From 66-474 sp035249175 (GTDB lineage: Bacteria > Pseudomonadota > Gammaproteobacteria > Xanthomonadales > Rhodanobacteraceae), in assembly GCA_035249175.1 (NCBI GenBank), contig DATFGT010000116.1, forward strand, positions 1 through 64,000: 64,000 nt of DNA, read 5' to 3'. The position numbers were made by a program, and so were the translations under genes. Below are positions 34,662-43,191 of the stretch, in pieces (within the stretch, counting starts at the first letter, position 1; every line of letters begins with the position of its first letter). Under the pieces are notes generated by a model that saw nothing but the letters and a program-made list of their open reading frames with translations, was not told where the DNA came from and made no database searches.

Positions 34662-35924
34662 GTGGCACGAAGCACGCTGGCAGTTGGAATGGTCCTGCTG
34701 ATCTTCTTCGTCATTTCGTTCCTGACGAACATCCTCGGCCCGATTGTCCCGGACATCATTCGCGACTTTCACGTATCGCTGGGAATGGCGGCGCTGCTGC
34801 CCTTCTGCTTCTTTATTGCCTATGGGGTCATGTCCATTCCCGCCGGCTTCATGGTCGAGCGCTGGGGCGAGAAGCGACTGATTGTCGTCGCGTTTGCGGC
34901 GGCTGCCATCGGCGCGCTCAGCTTCGCCATCTTCCACACCTATGCGGTCGCGACCGTTTCCCTGTTTGTCATGGGGGCAGGGATGGCCGCGCTGCAGGTC
35001 GCGATCAACCCACTGCTGCGGGTTGCCGGAGGCGAAGAACATTTCGCGTTCAACTCGGCATTCGCTCAACTGGTTTTCGGCGCCGCGTCGTTCATCAGCC
35101 CGTTCGTTTATGCGTACCTCGTTGAAGGTTTGAATTCGCCCGCGCAGCGCAGGGGCGTCGTGCAATGGTTAGCGCCCATCACACCGCCTGCGCTTCCATG
35201 GGTTTCGATCTACTGGATTTTTGCCGTGGCGGCTGTCGTCATGGCGGGGGTCATTGCCGTTGCCAGACTTCCTCGCGTCACTCGCACGGCCGAGGAGTCG
35301 GCGGGTGCAATCGAGATGTATCTGGCGCTGCTGCGCAAGCCGATCGTCTGGCTCTACCTGCTCTCCATCATCGCGTATGTGGGTTCTGAACAAGGAACAG
35401 CCGACTGGACGTCCCAGTTCCTGTATCAGTACCACGGTGTCGACCCGCATGCCGGTGGTGCAACGGCAGTGGCCTACTTCTGGGCGCTGCTGACCGCCGG
35501 CTGCTTCATTGGCATGTGGCTGTTGAAGTTGTTCGACAGCCGGCGGGTGTTGATTGCGTTTTCCGTTGGGGCATTGTGCATGCTCACGTTGGCGCTGTTC
35601 GGTCCGCGCGGCGTATCGCGCATCGCGTTCCCGTGCATCGGACTCTTTGCCTCGATCATGTGGCCGACGTTGATCTCGCTCGGACTCAATTCGGTTCGAA
35701 CCCATCACGGCCCGCTCGCAGGCATCTTGTGCACCGGAATCATGGGCGGGGCGCTTGTGCCGTTGCTCATCGGAAGCCTGGGCGATGTCTTTGGCCTGAG
35801 GACGGGGATGCTGCTTCTCTACGTGACGTTCGGCATCGTCTTGAGCGTCGGATTCTGGGCACGGCCGCTGATTGGCAATGCCATTCGCGGAGACCAGGGA
35901 AGGGTTATGCCGGACCGCGCGTAG
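34662..35924 (+). CDS. MFS sugar:proton symporter, FucP/NagP-like
   Basis: 420 residues with twelve predicted membrane helices. It resembles the FHS family (FucP; NagP in Xanthomonas and Shewanella): FLTNILGPIVPDIIRDFHVS, GVMSIPAGFMVERWGEKRLI, GMAALQVAINPLLRVAG and MWPTLISLGLNSVRTHHGPL. The GTG start has GGAGG upstream. It would carry the monosaccharide released by the secreted enzyme across the inner membrane, where the ROK kinase and SIS enzyme act. Substrate identity is inferred from context. Confidence 0.88.
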   Translation: MARSTLAVGMVLLIFFVISFLTNILGPIVPDIIRDFHVSLGMAALLPFCFFIAYGVMSIPAGFMVERWGEKRLIVVAFAAAAIGALSFAIFHTYAVATVSLFVMGAGMAALQVAINPLLRVAGGEEHFAFNSAFAQLVFGAASFISPFVYAYLVEGLNSPAQRRGVVQWLAPITPPALPWVSIYWIFAVAAVVMAGVIAVARLPRVTRTAEESAGAIEMYLALLRKPIVWLYLLSIIAYVGSEQGTADWTSQFLYQYHGVDPHAGGATAVAYFWALLTAGCFIGMWLLKLFDSRRVLIAFSVGALCMLTLALFGPRGVSRIAFPCIGLFASIMWPTLISLGLNSVRTHHGPLAGILCTGIMGGALVPLLIGSLGDVFGLRTGMLLLYVTFGIVLSVGFWARPLIGNAIRGDQGRVMPDRA

Positions 35925-35965
35925 CGGCCCCATCATTCAGAACTGCCATTAGCGAGGTCGCCATC

Positions 35966-36940
35966 ATGATGCGCTTCAAATCGATGTGGGTTGCAGGTGC
36001 CGCCATCGCCATCGGGCTTAGGGTTGCCGCCGCGGCAGCACCGTCGTCTGCCAGCACGACTTCGATCCCATACCTCAACCTTTCGACACCACAACAGATC
36101 CTGGATAACCCGCAGCACTGGGAAGGCGATCAACAGCCGCACACGCTTTCGGTGGTCGAACTGAATCGCGGTGGCTACAAGTACTGGGCTTGGTATGGAC
36201 TGAACCAGGGGCGCGGAATGGGATTGGCCCGCAGCAACGACTTGGTGCATTGGACCAAGTATTCGGACAACCCGGTCTGGCTCAATGCGCGCTGGCCATC
36301 CGTCCTGGAAGTTTCAGATTCTTCCGGACACGCGGTCCTGTACTTCGCCATTACCCGCGACTACGACACGCCAAGCAGCCACATTGTGCTGGCCAAGTCT
36401 ACGGACGGCATCCACCTTGAGCAGGTGGGTGTGCTTGTGAAGACCGTAAATGGCCAACGCAACCAGAATCCCAACCTGTTCCACGACCCGCGCTCAGGGA
36501 AGTTTTTCCTGACCTTCTACCGTGGCAACGACCATGATGATTTCAATCTCGTCAGCAAGAGCGCCAGCACCATCGAAGGTCTCGCAAGCGCGCCCGAGAA
36601 GCTCTTGATGCACACGTCGACGACCATCGCCGCGCCAACCCTGCTGTACGTACCCAGTGCAGGTCCAGACGGCCACGGCGTGTACTACCTCGCGACCGAA
36701 ATCTATCCCGGGAGGTACTCGAAAGACGGGTCGGGTTGGCAAGTGAAGGCGTTCTACTCGGACCGGCCGGATGGACAATTTCGTCCCGTCGCAGGCAATC
36801 CCGTCCAGTCAGGCGGCCGCGCATGCATGTTCCAGTTCATCTTCGACGGAAAGTTCTACGGCTATCAGTCGCATCTCGACGCCAAGACTGACAAGTGGGA
36901 GATGGAAGTGGTGACTGCAGCTTTGCCGCGCAACCATTGA
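35966..36940 (+). CDS. Secreted five-bladed beta-propeller protein, GH43/GH32/GH130-like
   Basis: About 324 residues with a signal peptide (MMRFKSMWVAGAAIAIGLRV, then an Ala-rich cleavage region). The mature part has repeated propeller-blade motifs seen in GH43, GH32 and GH130 enzymes: MGLARSNDLVHWTKYSDNPV, STDGIHLEQVGVLVK, RNQNPNLFHDPRSGKFFLTF and LLYVPSAGPDGHGVYYLATE. I cannot assign the exact family or verify the acidic catalytic residues. It may be a glycosidase or a non-catalytic binding propeller. GAGG lies 9 bases upstream of ATG 35966. It follows the porter by 41 bases and is probably in the same operon. Confidence 0.75.
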   Translation: MMRFKSMWVAGAAIAIGLRVAAAAAPSSASTTSIPYLNLSTPQQILDNPQHWEGDQQPHTLSVVELNRGGYKYWAWYGLNQGRGMGLARSNDLVHWTKYSDNPVWLNARWPSVLEVSDSSGHAVLYFAITRDYDTPSSHIVLAKSTDGIHLEQVGVLVKTVNGQRNQNPNLFHDPRSGKFFLTFYRGNDHDDFNLVSKSASTIEGLASAPEKLLMHTSTTIAAPTLLYVPSAGPDGHGVYYLATEIYPGRYSKDGSGWQVKAFYSDRPDGQFRPVAGNPVQSGGRACMFQFIFDGKFYGYQSHLDAKTDKWEMEVVTAALPRNH

Positions 36941-37005
36941 TCGCCGGACCAGGCAGGACTGGGTTGGCTACACTCCGATCACTACGCGAAGAACTGAATT
37001 TGCAG

Positions 37006-37851
37006 ATGTCCTTGGATCCCCAAAACGGCGCCCCGCCAGGCAAATTCCATTTCATTTCCGGGTTGCCGCGCTCGGGAAGCACCCTGTTGTCAGCGATTTT
37101 GAGGCAGAACCCGCGTTTCCATGCCGGCATGACCAGCCCACTGGCGGACATGCTGAGCGTTCTGGTTGCCGAGATGAGCAGCAAGAACGACTTCTCGGTG
37201 GTGGTCTCCGACCAGCAACGCGCGGCGGTCCTCGACGCAGTCGTGCATGCGTTCTACAAAGGCTTTCGCGGCATTGACGTTGCGTTTGATACGAGCCGCG
37301 TGTGGTGCGGCCAGATGCCCCTGCTGGCGACACTGCGTCCCGAATCGAAGCTGATCATTTGCGTCCGCGAGATACCCTGGGTGCTGGACAGCGTTGAGCG
37401 GCTGGTGCGCGAGCAGCCGCTCAACGTCAACAAGATCTTCCGCTTCAACCCACATGTAAACGTCTTCTCGCGCGCCGAGGCATTGACGGATCCGAAAGGG
37501 ATGGTCGGCTTCTCGTTCCAGGCCACCAAGGATGCCTTCTACAGCGATCTCGCACCCGGTCGCGTGCTGTTGCTGACCTACGAAAGCCTGACAGACAATC
37601 CAAAGGCGTCCTTGCAGGCGATCTATAAATTCATCGACGAACCCTGGTTCGAGCATGACTTCGAACACGTCGAATACAACGCAGATGAGTTCGACGCCAG
37701 GCTCGGCCTCCCGGGTTTGCACACCGTCCACAAGAAGGTCTCAAAGCCGGACCGTGCGTCGATACTGCCTCCTGAACTCTTTAATCGGTATGTAAATGAG
37801 TCGTTCTGGCTGAATCCGCGGAACAACATCCGCCAGATCCCGATCATTTGA
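37006..37851 (+). CDS. Sulfotransferase family protein
   Basis: About 281 residues, cytoplasmic. The PAPS 5'-phosphosulfate loop is clear (FISGLPRSGSTLLSAILRQN, residues about 16-35). The 3'-phosphate-binding strand is probably KLIICVREIPWVLDSVERLV, and the C-terminal half contains VLLLTYESLTDNPKASLQAI. This resembles PAPS-dependent sulfotransferases of the Sulfotransfer_3 type. ATG 37006 is chosen by domain position; TTG 36964 would add 14 residues. It is unusual to find a sulfate-adding enzyme in a catabolic glycan locus. It may act on a metabolite or surface glycan, or be an unrelated passenger of the island. Confidence 0.82.
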   Translation: MSLDPQNGAPPGKFHFISGLPRSGSTLLSAILRQNPRFHAGMTSPLADMLSVLVAEMSSKNDFSVVVSDQQRAAVLDAVVHAFYKGFRGIDVAFDTSRVWCGQMPLLATLRPESKLIICVREIPWVLDSVERLVREQPLNVNKIFRFNPHVNVFSRAEALTDPKGMVGFSFQATKDAFYSDLAPGRVLLLTYESLTDNPKASLQAIYKFIDEPWFEHDFEHVEYNADEFDARLGLPGLHTVHKKVSKPDRASILPPELFNRYVNESFWLNPRNNIRQIPII

Positions 37852-38313
37852 TGGGACGCATGGCCCACGTTCCATAAATCCACGCCTCGATCCATTTGGA
37901 GAACCCGATGATCTGCTCGGTCACGAGCTCGCTCGTGCGCACTTCCGCCCTCTCTCGGTGACCGGCTTTCTCCATCATCGGTTGGTATGGCTGCTGCAGG
38001 GAGCGGCTCAAAGTCGACCCCGACGTTTGAGTCGGTGGTGGGGCGACCATCCTTCCGGGCGCGAGCATCGGGTCGCGCGCGGTCGTCGCCGCCTGGTAAA
38101 TAACATGGCCATGGTAAGCGCAGTTGCACCGGTGGCCGTGGATTGAGTGCGGCGGGTGACGAAGCATTGGTCAATTCCTGTTCGTTTGGCACAGAACCGT
38201 ATGTGTCACAAAGCGGCGCAAACGAGCATGCGGCCGCTCTGCGTGAATCTAATGAAAGCCTTATGGAACGCGCATTTCAGACCGTTTACGACTTTTTATG
38301 TCGCGTCCAGCTA
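37852..38313. other. Right end of the island, no convincing gene
   Basis: About 460 bases between the sulfotransferase stop and the orphan tRNA 3' half. A minus-strand frame at 37844-38167 (107 codons) exists but shows no recognisable domain. No integrase or transposase is visible at this end. Confidence 0.4.
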
Positions 38314-38326
38314 TGCCCTCCGAAGG
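38314..38326 (+). repeat. Right 13-bp direct repeat (attR-like)
   Basis: TGCCCTCCGAAGG, identical to the copies at 25305-25317 and 25384-25396, and in the same orientation. Confidence 0.6.
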
Positions 38327-38357
38327 GTCGTGGGTTCGAATCCCGCCGAGCGCGCCA
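38314..38357 (+). pseudogene. Truncated tRNA-Arg(CCG), 3' half
   Basis: Anticodon loop, T arm (GTGGG TTCGAAT CCCGC), acceptor strand CGAGCGC, discriminator G and CCA. Five bases of the anticodon stem/variable region are missing (GG then GTCG, where the intact gene has GGCAGGGGTCG). The acceptor CGAGCGC pairs exactly with GCGCTCG of the 5' half at 25277, not with the intact tRNA (CAGGCGC). Confidence 0.85.
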
Positions 38358-38470
38358 GTTTTGCGTTTTGTAGGGCGGAGAAGTGAGATGAATCCCGCCG
38401 ACGAACGTTCCGATGGCAGGTTGCATCCACCCCACGCAGTTGCATCACTCGAGCCCTGGCCCTCCCTTCG

Positions 38471-39061
38471 CTATCTCACCACTGCACGATCGCGCGCGTC
38501 GGTGTCCCACTTCGGCGCGTTTTCGATTGCAGCCAACACGTCTTCGGGTTCGGCCGCGCGCGACCACATCTTCGCGTGTTCCGGGTTCATGAAACGCTGT
38601 TCGATCACCTGGTGCAGGAACGCGTCCAGCGGCTGCCAGTAACCGAGCGTGTCGAGCAGGACAATGGGATTGAAGTAGAGGCCCAATCGTTTCAGCGTGA
38701 TTGCCTCGAACAATTCTTCCAGTGTGCCGCAGCCGCCGGGCAGCGCGACCACTGCATCGGAACCCGTAAGCAGGCGATGCTTGCGCTCGCGCATGTCATC
38801 GACCATCTCGAGGTGCGTCAGGCCAGGATGGCCCCATTCGAGGTCGGCCATGAAGCGCGGCAGGATGCCGATGACTTCGCCGCCTTTTGAAAGCGCACCG
38901 TCGGCGACCGCGCCCATCGAACCCGCCGAGCCGCCGCCGTAGACGATGCTGTGGCCATCGGCCGCGAGCAACTCGCCAAGATGAAACGCGGCGTCGCGGA
39001 ACCGAGGATCGGCCTGATTGCTGGAAGCGCAGTAAACGCAGATTCTCATGCGTTGCGTCAC
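38471..39061 (-). CDS. LOG-family nucleotide phosphoribohydrolase
   Basis: 196 residues with a Rossmann fold. The family signatures are MRERKHRL (about 90-97) and PGGCGTLEELFEAIT (about 108-122). Enzymes of this type hydrolyse cytokinin riboside 5'-monophosphates or other nucleoside monophosphates; older annotations call them lysine decarboxylase. GTG 39061 overlaps the cupin stop by 4 bases (GTGA); ATG 39049 is an alternative start. It lies just outside the right island boundary, so it is probably the original neighbour of the tRNA-Arg. Confidence 0.92.
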   Translation of the reverse strand: MTQRMRICVYCASSNQADPRFRDAAFHLGELLAADGHSIVYGGGSAGSMGAVADGALSKGGEVIGILPRFMADLEWGHPGLTHLEMVDDMRERKHRLLTGSDAVVALPGGCGTLEELFEAITLKRLGLYFNPIVLLDTLGYWQPLDAFLHQVIEQRFMNPEHAKMWSRAAEPEDVLAAIENAPKWDTDARDRAVVR

Positions 39062-39360
39062 TCGTCCTGATCGATGATCACCAGCGTGCCGTGGCTGCCG
39101 GCGGCGACGGCGTGCGGCGTATTGACGGGAACGATGAAGATTTCACCCGCCGAAACCGTGACGATTTCGCCGCCTATCCCGAGCTTCAATTCGCCGTCCA
39201 GCACCAGCAGGCCTTCGTCATACGCATGCGGCTCTTCGCCGGAGGCGACTTCGTCCATGCGCAGCACCTTGATGCTGGCGCCCGCAGCATGGCCGACGAT
39301 TTTCGAGCGCCATGTTTCGGGCAGCGCATTGGAAACATCGCGAAGGTTGATTTTGCCCAT
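39058..39360 (-). CDS. Small cupin-domain protein
   Basis: 100 residues forming a single cupin barrel: GASIKVLRMDEVASGEEPHA, LLVLDGELKLGIGGEIVTVS, and AGEIFIVPVNTPHAVAAGSH. Metal-binding candidates are the histidine and glutamates in the first motif and the histidine of NTPHAV. No specific substrate is suggested. It is translationally coupled to the LOG-family gene and lies 26 bases downstream of rho. Confidence 0.85.
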   Translation of the reverse strand: MGKINLRDVSNALPETWRSKIVGHAAGASIKVLRMDEVASGEEPHAYDEGLLVLDGELKLGIGGEIVTVSAGEIFIVPVNTPHAVAAGSHGTLVIIDQDE

Positions 39361-39386
39361 GCGCAGGATGATCCCGTGGGGCGAGA

Positions 39387-40898
39387 TCAGCGCTTCATCG
39401 CATTGAAGAACTCGTCGTTGGTCTTGGTGTTCTTCATCTTGTCCAGCATGAATTCCATCGCCGCCAATTCGTCCATCGGATGCAAGAGCTTGCGCAGGAT
39501 CCAGATCTTCTGCAGCATGTCCGGCGGAATCAGGAGTTCTTCGCGGCGGGTGCCGGAGCGGTTGATGTTGATGGACGGATACACGCGCTTTTCGGAAATG
39601 CGGCGGTCGAGGTGCACTTCCATGTTGCCGGTGCCCTTGAATTCCTCGTAGATCACCTCGTCCATCTTGGAGCCGGTGTCGATCAGGGCGGTGGCGAGGA
39701 TGGTGAGCGAGCCACCTTCCTCGACGTTGCGCGCGGCGCCGAAGAAGCGCTTCGGGCGCTGCAGCGCATTGGCGTCGACGCCGCCGGTGAGCACCTTGCC
39801 CGAACTCGGCACCACGGTGTTGTAGGCGCGCGCGAGGCGGGTGATCGAGTCGAGCAGGATCACCACGTCCTTCTTGTGTTCGACCAGACGCTTGGCACGC
39901 TCGATCACCATCTCGGCAACCTGCACGTGGCGCACCGCGGGCTCGTCGAACGTGGACGACACCACTTCGGCGCGCACGCCGCGCTGCATTTCGGTGACTT
40001 CTTCCGGACGCTCGTCGATCAGCAGGATGATCAGGTGCACGTCGGGATGGTTGTGCACCAGAGCCTGCGCAACGTTCTGCAGCATCATGGTCTTGCCGGC
40101 TTTCGGCTGGCTGACGATGAGGCCGCGCTGGCCGCGCCCGACCGGCGCGATCAGATCCAGGATGCGGCCGGTGATGTCTTCCGACGATCCGTTGCCGCGC
40201 TCGAGGTGAAATGCCTTGCGTGGAAACAGCGGCGTGAGGTTTTCGAACAGCAGCTTGTTCTTGGATGCTTCCGGCGGATCGCCGTTGATGTCGTCCACCT
40301 TGAGGAGTGCGAAGTAGCGCTCGCCTTCTTTCGGGTGACGGACGCGGCCGGTGATGTAATCGCCGGTGCGCAGGTTGAAGCGACGGATTTGCGAAGGCGA
40401 CACGTAGATGTCGTCAGGGCCGGCCAGGTACGACTCGTCGTGCGAGCGCAGGAAGCCGAAGCCGTCCTGCAGGATTTCCAGCACGCCTTCGGCCCAGATG
40501 CTGCCGCCGGACTTGGCGTGGGCGCGCAGGATGTTGAAGACCACGTCCTGCTTGCGGGCGCGTGCGACGCCTTCCTGGATGCCGAGTTCCTCGGCCATTT
40601 CCAGCAACTTCACCGAGTTTTTCTGCTTGAGCTCGGTGAGGTTGATCAGGCGTTTCGGATCGCCGGCATCGGCTTCGTCGCCGGAGACGTCGGCGGGCAG
40701 GCCGTTGGGATTGCCGCCTTGCCCGTTGCCAGTGCGCGAATGGCGGCCGCGGCGCCGCCGATTACGGTCGGGGCGATTGCCGCGTTGTTGCGGGGATTGG
40801 CCTTCGCCGCCTTCGTTGCCGGCAGAGTCATTGGATTCGGGAGCAGGGGCGGACGCGCGGGCGTCTTCGCCCTGTACGGTGTTTTCGGTATCGGACAC
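39387..40898 (-). CDS. rho: Transcription termination factor Rho
   Basis: About 503 residues, longer than E. coli Rho (419). The extra length is an N-terminal extension (about 1-80) rich in Gly, Asn, Gln and Arg (RNRRRRGRHSRTGNGQGGNP), as is common in high-GC Xanthomonadales. The RNA-binding OB domain reads ILQDGFGFLRSHDESYLAGP with DDIYVSPSQIRRFNLRTGD. Walker A is SQPKAGKTMML and Walker B LIILLIDERPEEV. Q and R loops are present, and it ends NDEFFNAMKR. GTG 40898 with GAGG upstream is the start; the frame is open for another 55 codons without conserved sequence. Confidence 0.96.
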   Translation of the reverse strand: MSDTENTVQGEDARASAPAPESNDSAGNEGGEGQSPQQRGNRPDRNRRRRGRHSRTGNGQGGNPNGLPADVSGDEADAGDPKRLINLTELKQKNSVKLLEMAEELGIQEGVARARKQDVVFNILRAHAKSGGSIWAEGVLEILQDGFGFLRSHDESYLAGPDDIYVSPSQIRRFNLRTGDYITGRVRHPKEGERYFALLKVDDINGDPPEASKNKLLFENLTPLFPRKAFHLERGNGSSEDITGRILDLIAPVGRGQRGLIVSQPKAGKTMMLQNVAQALVHNHPDVHLIILLIDERPEEVTEMQRGVRAEVVSSTFDEPAVRHVQVAEMVIERAKRLVEHKKDVVILLDSITRLARAYNTVVPSSGKVLTGGVDANALQRPKRFFGAARNVEEGGSLTILATALIDTGSKMDEVIYEEFKGTGNMEVHLDRRISEKRVYPSININRSGTRREELLIPPDMLQKIWILRKLLHPMDELAAMEFMLDKMKNTKTNDEFFNAMKR

Positions 40899-41105
40899 GG
40901 GATAAGCCTCATCGGCGCTCGAAGCGCGGGAGGGTACGAAATGGAAGAGGGCCGGGCAAAAATACCACCGGCCGGACGTCAATCTAGCATTGCGCAAGGC
41001 CCGCATACAAGCGGGGCCTTGCAGGAGTTCAGCCCGTAGCCCGGATGCAGCTAGGAATTGCAACGATTCTTGCGAGGCCGTCCATGGCCGTTCACGACAG
41101 CCTTT

Positions 41106-41459
41106 TCAGGCCGTCGCGCTGGATTGCCCCTGCGAAATCACCTTGTCGACCATTTGGGTGAGTTGCCCCTTGCCGACGGCGCCGATCTGGGTGGCTTCAA
41201 CCTTGCCGCCCTTGAACACCATCAGCGTCGGGATGCCGCGAATGCCGTAGGTCATCGGGGTTTTCTGGTTCTCGTCGATATTGATCTTCACGACTTTCAG
41301 CCGGCCTGCGTATTCCTTGGCGAGGTCGTCCAGCATCGGCGCGATCGACTTGCACGGCCCGCACCACTCGGCCCAGAAATCCAGCAGCACCGGGGTGTCG
41401 GCATTCAACACTTCGTTCTCGAAATCGGCGTCTTTGACGTGGGTGATGTTTTCGCTCAT
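41106..41459 (-). CDS. trxA: Thioredoxin
   Basis: 117-residue thioredoxin with active site WCGPC (Cys33 and Cys36) in VLLDFWAEWCGPCKSIAPML, and the cis-proline loop GIRGIPTLMVFKGG. It reduces cytoplasmic disulfides using thioredoxin reductase. It is upstream of rho on the same strand and divergent from rhlB, the trxA-rho-rhlB neighbourhood also known from enterics. About 200 bases separate it from rho, space for the autoregulated rho leader. Confidence 0.95.
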   Translation of the reverse strand: MSENITHVKDADFENEVLNADTPVLLDFWAEWCGPCKSIAPMLDDLAKEYAGRLKVVKINIDENQKTPMTYGIRGIPTLMVFKGGKVEATQIGAVGKGQLTQMVDKVISQGQSSATA

Positions 41460-41731
41460 GGGAGGTCTGAAACGGTAACGGAGACGACAAGATGGGGGGT
41501 TCGGATCGGCATTGCAAGCGCGGCGAGCACGGGCGTCCTGCTACAATCAGCGCAATCACTTGGCGGCGGGGCGCGGATTCACACACGCATGTCGCCGTGA
41601 GGTTCCGCGCATCCGTGGGACATTTCATCTCGATCCGTGACGCGATTCAATCGCGCAAGCAGCGGGACCACGTCGTGCGACGATCCCGTCACCTGCCATT
41701 CGTGGCCCCTATTCCGTGGCGTAAAAACTCC

Positions 41732-43069
41732 GTGGCCGACCAAGTCCTCACCGAAACCTTCTTCGAACAATTCGACCTGCACCCGCACCTCGCCGCCGGC
41801 CTCGCCGACTGCGGCTTCACCCGCTGTACGCCGATCCAGGCGCTGACGTTGCCCGTCGCGCTGGAGGGCCGGGATGTCGCGGGGCAGGCGCAAACCGGCA
41901 CCGGCAAAACCTGCGCGTTCCTGGTCGCGGTGATGAACCGGTTGTTGACGAAACCTGCGGCGCCCGGCCGTCACGACAACGACCCGCGCGCGGTGATCGT
42001 CGCGCCGACCCGCGAGCTCGCGATCCAGATCGACAGGGACGCGCAAGCGATCGGCCGCCACACCGGGCTGCGTTTCGCGCTGATCTACGGCGGCGTCGAT
42101 TACGACAAGCAACGCCAGCAACTCCGCGACGGCTGCGACGTGATCATTGCGACGCCTGGCCGCTTGATCGACTATTTCAAGCAGCACGTTTTCAGTTTCC
42201 GTGCGGTGGAGGCCACTGTGATCGACGAGGCCGATCGCATGTTCGACCTCGGTTTCATCAAGGACGTGCGTTATCTGCTGCGCAAGATGCCGCCCCGCGA
42301 GGAGCGCCAGGGCATGTTGTTCTCGGCCACGCTCAGCTACCGGGTGCTGGAGCTGGCCTATGAGCACATGAACCAGCCCCAGAAGCTGGTGGTGGAGACC
42401 GAAAACGTCACCGCTGATCGCGTACGTCAGCAGGTTTATTTCCCGGCCAAGGAAGAAAAGCTGCCGTTGCTTTTGAACCTGCTGGAGCACTGCAATCCCC
42501 ACCGCAGCATCGTGTTCGTCAACACCCGCGCCGCTGCCGAACGGGTGACCGAAAAATTGAAGCGGCAAGGGTTCAAGGTCGGTGCACTCTCGGGCGATGT
42601 GCCGCAGGCCAAGCGCCAGAAACTGCTGGAGCGCTTCAAGAAGGGCGAAGCCGACGTGCTGGTGGCCACCGACGTTGCGGCGCGCGGCCTGCATATTCCC
42701 GACGTCACCCACGTGTTCAACTACGACCTGCCCCAGGACGGCGAGGATTACGTGCACCGCATCGGCCGCACCGCCCGGCTCGGCGCCGAGGGCGATGCCA
42801 TCAGCTTCGCCTGTGACCTGTATGCGATGAACCTGCCTGACATCGAGCGCTACATCGACATGAAAATCCCGGTCGGCGCGATCGAACCGGCATGGCTGGC
42901 TGTCCCGCCGCCGCGCGCGACGACGACACATCAAGTGCATCATGACCACGCGGAGGCCGCCGATGGGCCGTCTGCAAGCGAAGCGAACCCGCCTGCTGCG
43001 GACAGGAAACGCCGGCGTCGCCGCCGCAATCCGAAAACCGAGGCGGCATCGCCGGCGGCCAACGGCTGA
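41732..43069 (+). CDS. rhlB: ATP-dependent DEAD-box RNA helicase, RhlB-like
   Basis: About 445 residues. Motifs in order: Q motif FTRCTPIQALTLPVALEGRD, Walker A AQTGTGKT (53-60), PTRELAIQI, DEAD in ATVIDEADRMFDLGF, SAT in LFSATLS, and ARGLHIPDVTHVFNYDLPQD with HRIGRTARLG. The C-terminal tail is basic (RKRRRRRRNPKTE), typical of RhlB, which unwinds RNA for the degradosome. GTG 41732 is chosen because MADQVLTETFFEQFDLHP begins the conserved region. It diverges from trxA. Confidence 0.92.
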   Translation: MADQVLTETFFEQFDLHPHLAAGLADCGFTRCTPIQALTLPVALEGRDVAGQAQTGTGKTCAFLVAVMNRLLTKPAAPGRHDNDPRAVIVAPTRELAIQIDRDAQAIGRHTGLRFALIYGGVDYDKQRQQLRDGCDVIIATPGRLIDYFKQHVFSFRAVEATVIDEADRMFDLGFIKDVRYLLRKMPPREERQGMLFSATLSYRVLELAYEHMNQPQKLVVETENVTADRVRQQVYFPAKEEKLPLLLNLLEHCNPHRSIVFVNTRAAAERVTEKLKRQGFKVGALSGDVPQAKRQKLLERFKKGEADVLVATDVAARGLHIPDVTHVFNYDLPQDGEDYVHRIGRTARLGAEGDAISFACDLYAMNLPDIERYIDMKIPVGAIEPAWLAVPPPRATTTHQVHHDHAEAADGPSASEANPPAADRKRRRRRRNPKTEAASPAANG

Positions 43070-43191
43070 CGCTCCGCTCGCCGGCATGCCTGGTCGCCCA
43101 ACTGCGGTTTGCGATGCCAATCGGTCTTCGGTCGCCCCGGAAGGGCGGTATTGTTGCTAGTCTTTCGCGGTCGTCCACACCTCTGCTTTCC

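Noticed and set aside
37844..38167. 107-codon minus-strand frame at the right end of the island
   Set aside because: The sequence is low-complexity at the start with no family resemblance. It could be a remnant, but I cannot support it as a gene.
25319..38313. Possible integrase or relaxase for the tRNA-Arg island
   Set aside because: No such protein is encoded here; only the IS3 OrfA fragment is seen, so the mechanism of insertion remains open.
39480..41039. 519-codon open frame antisense to rho
   Set aside because: It is the exact shadow of rho. The product is His/Val/Asp-rich with no domain, and rho conservation explains the DNA.
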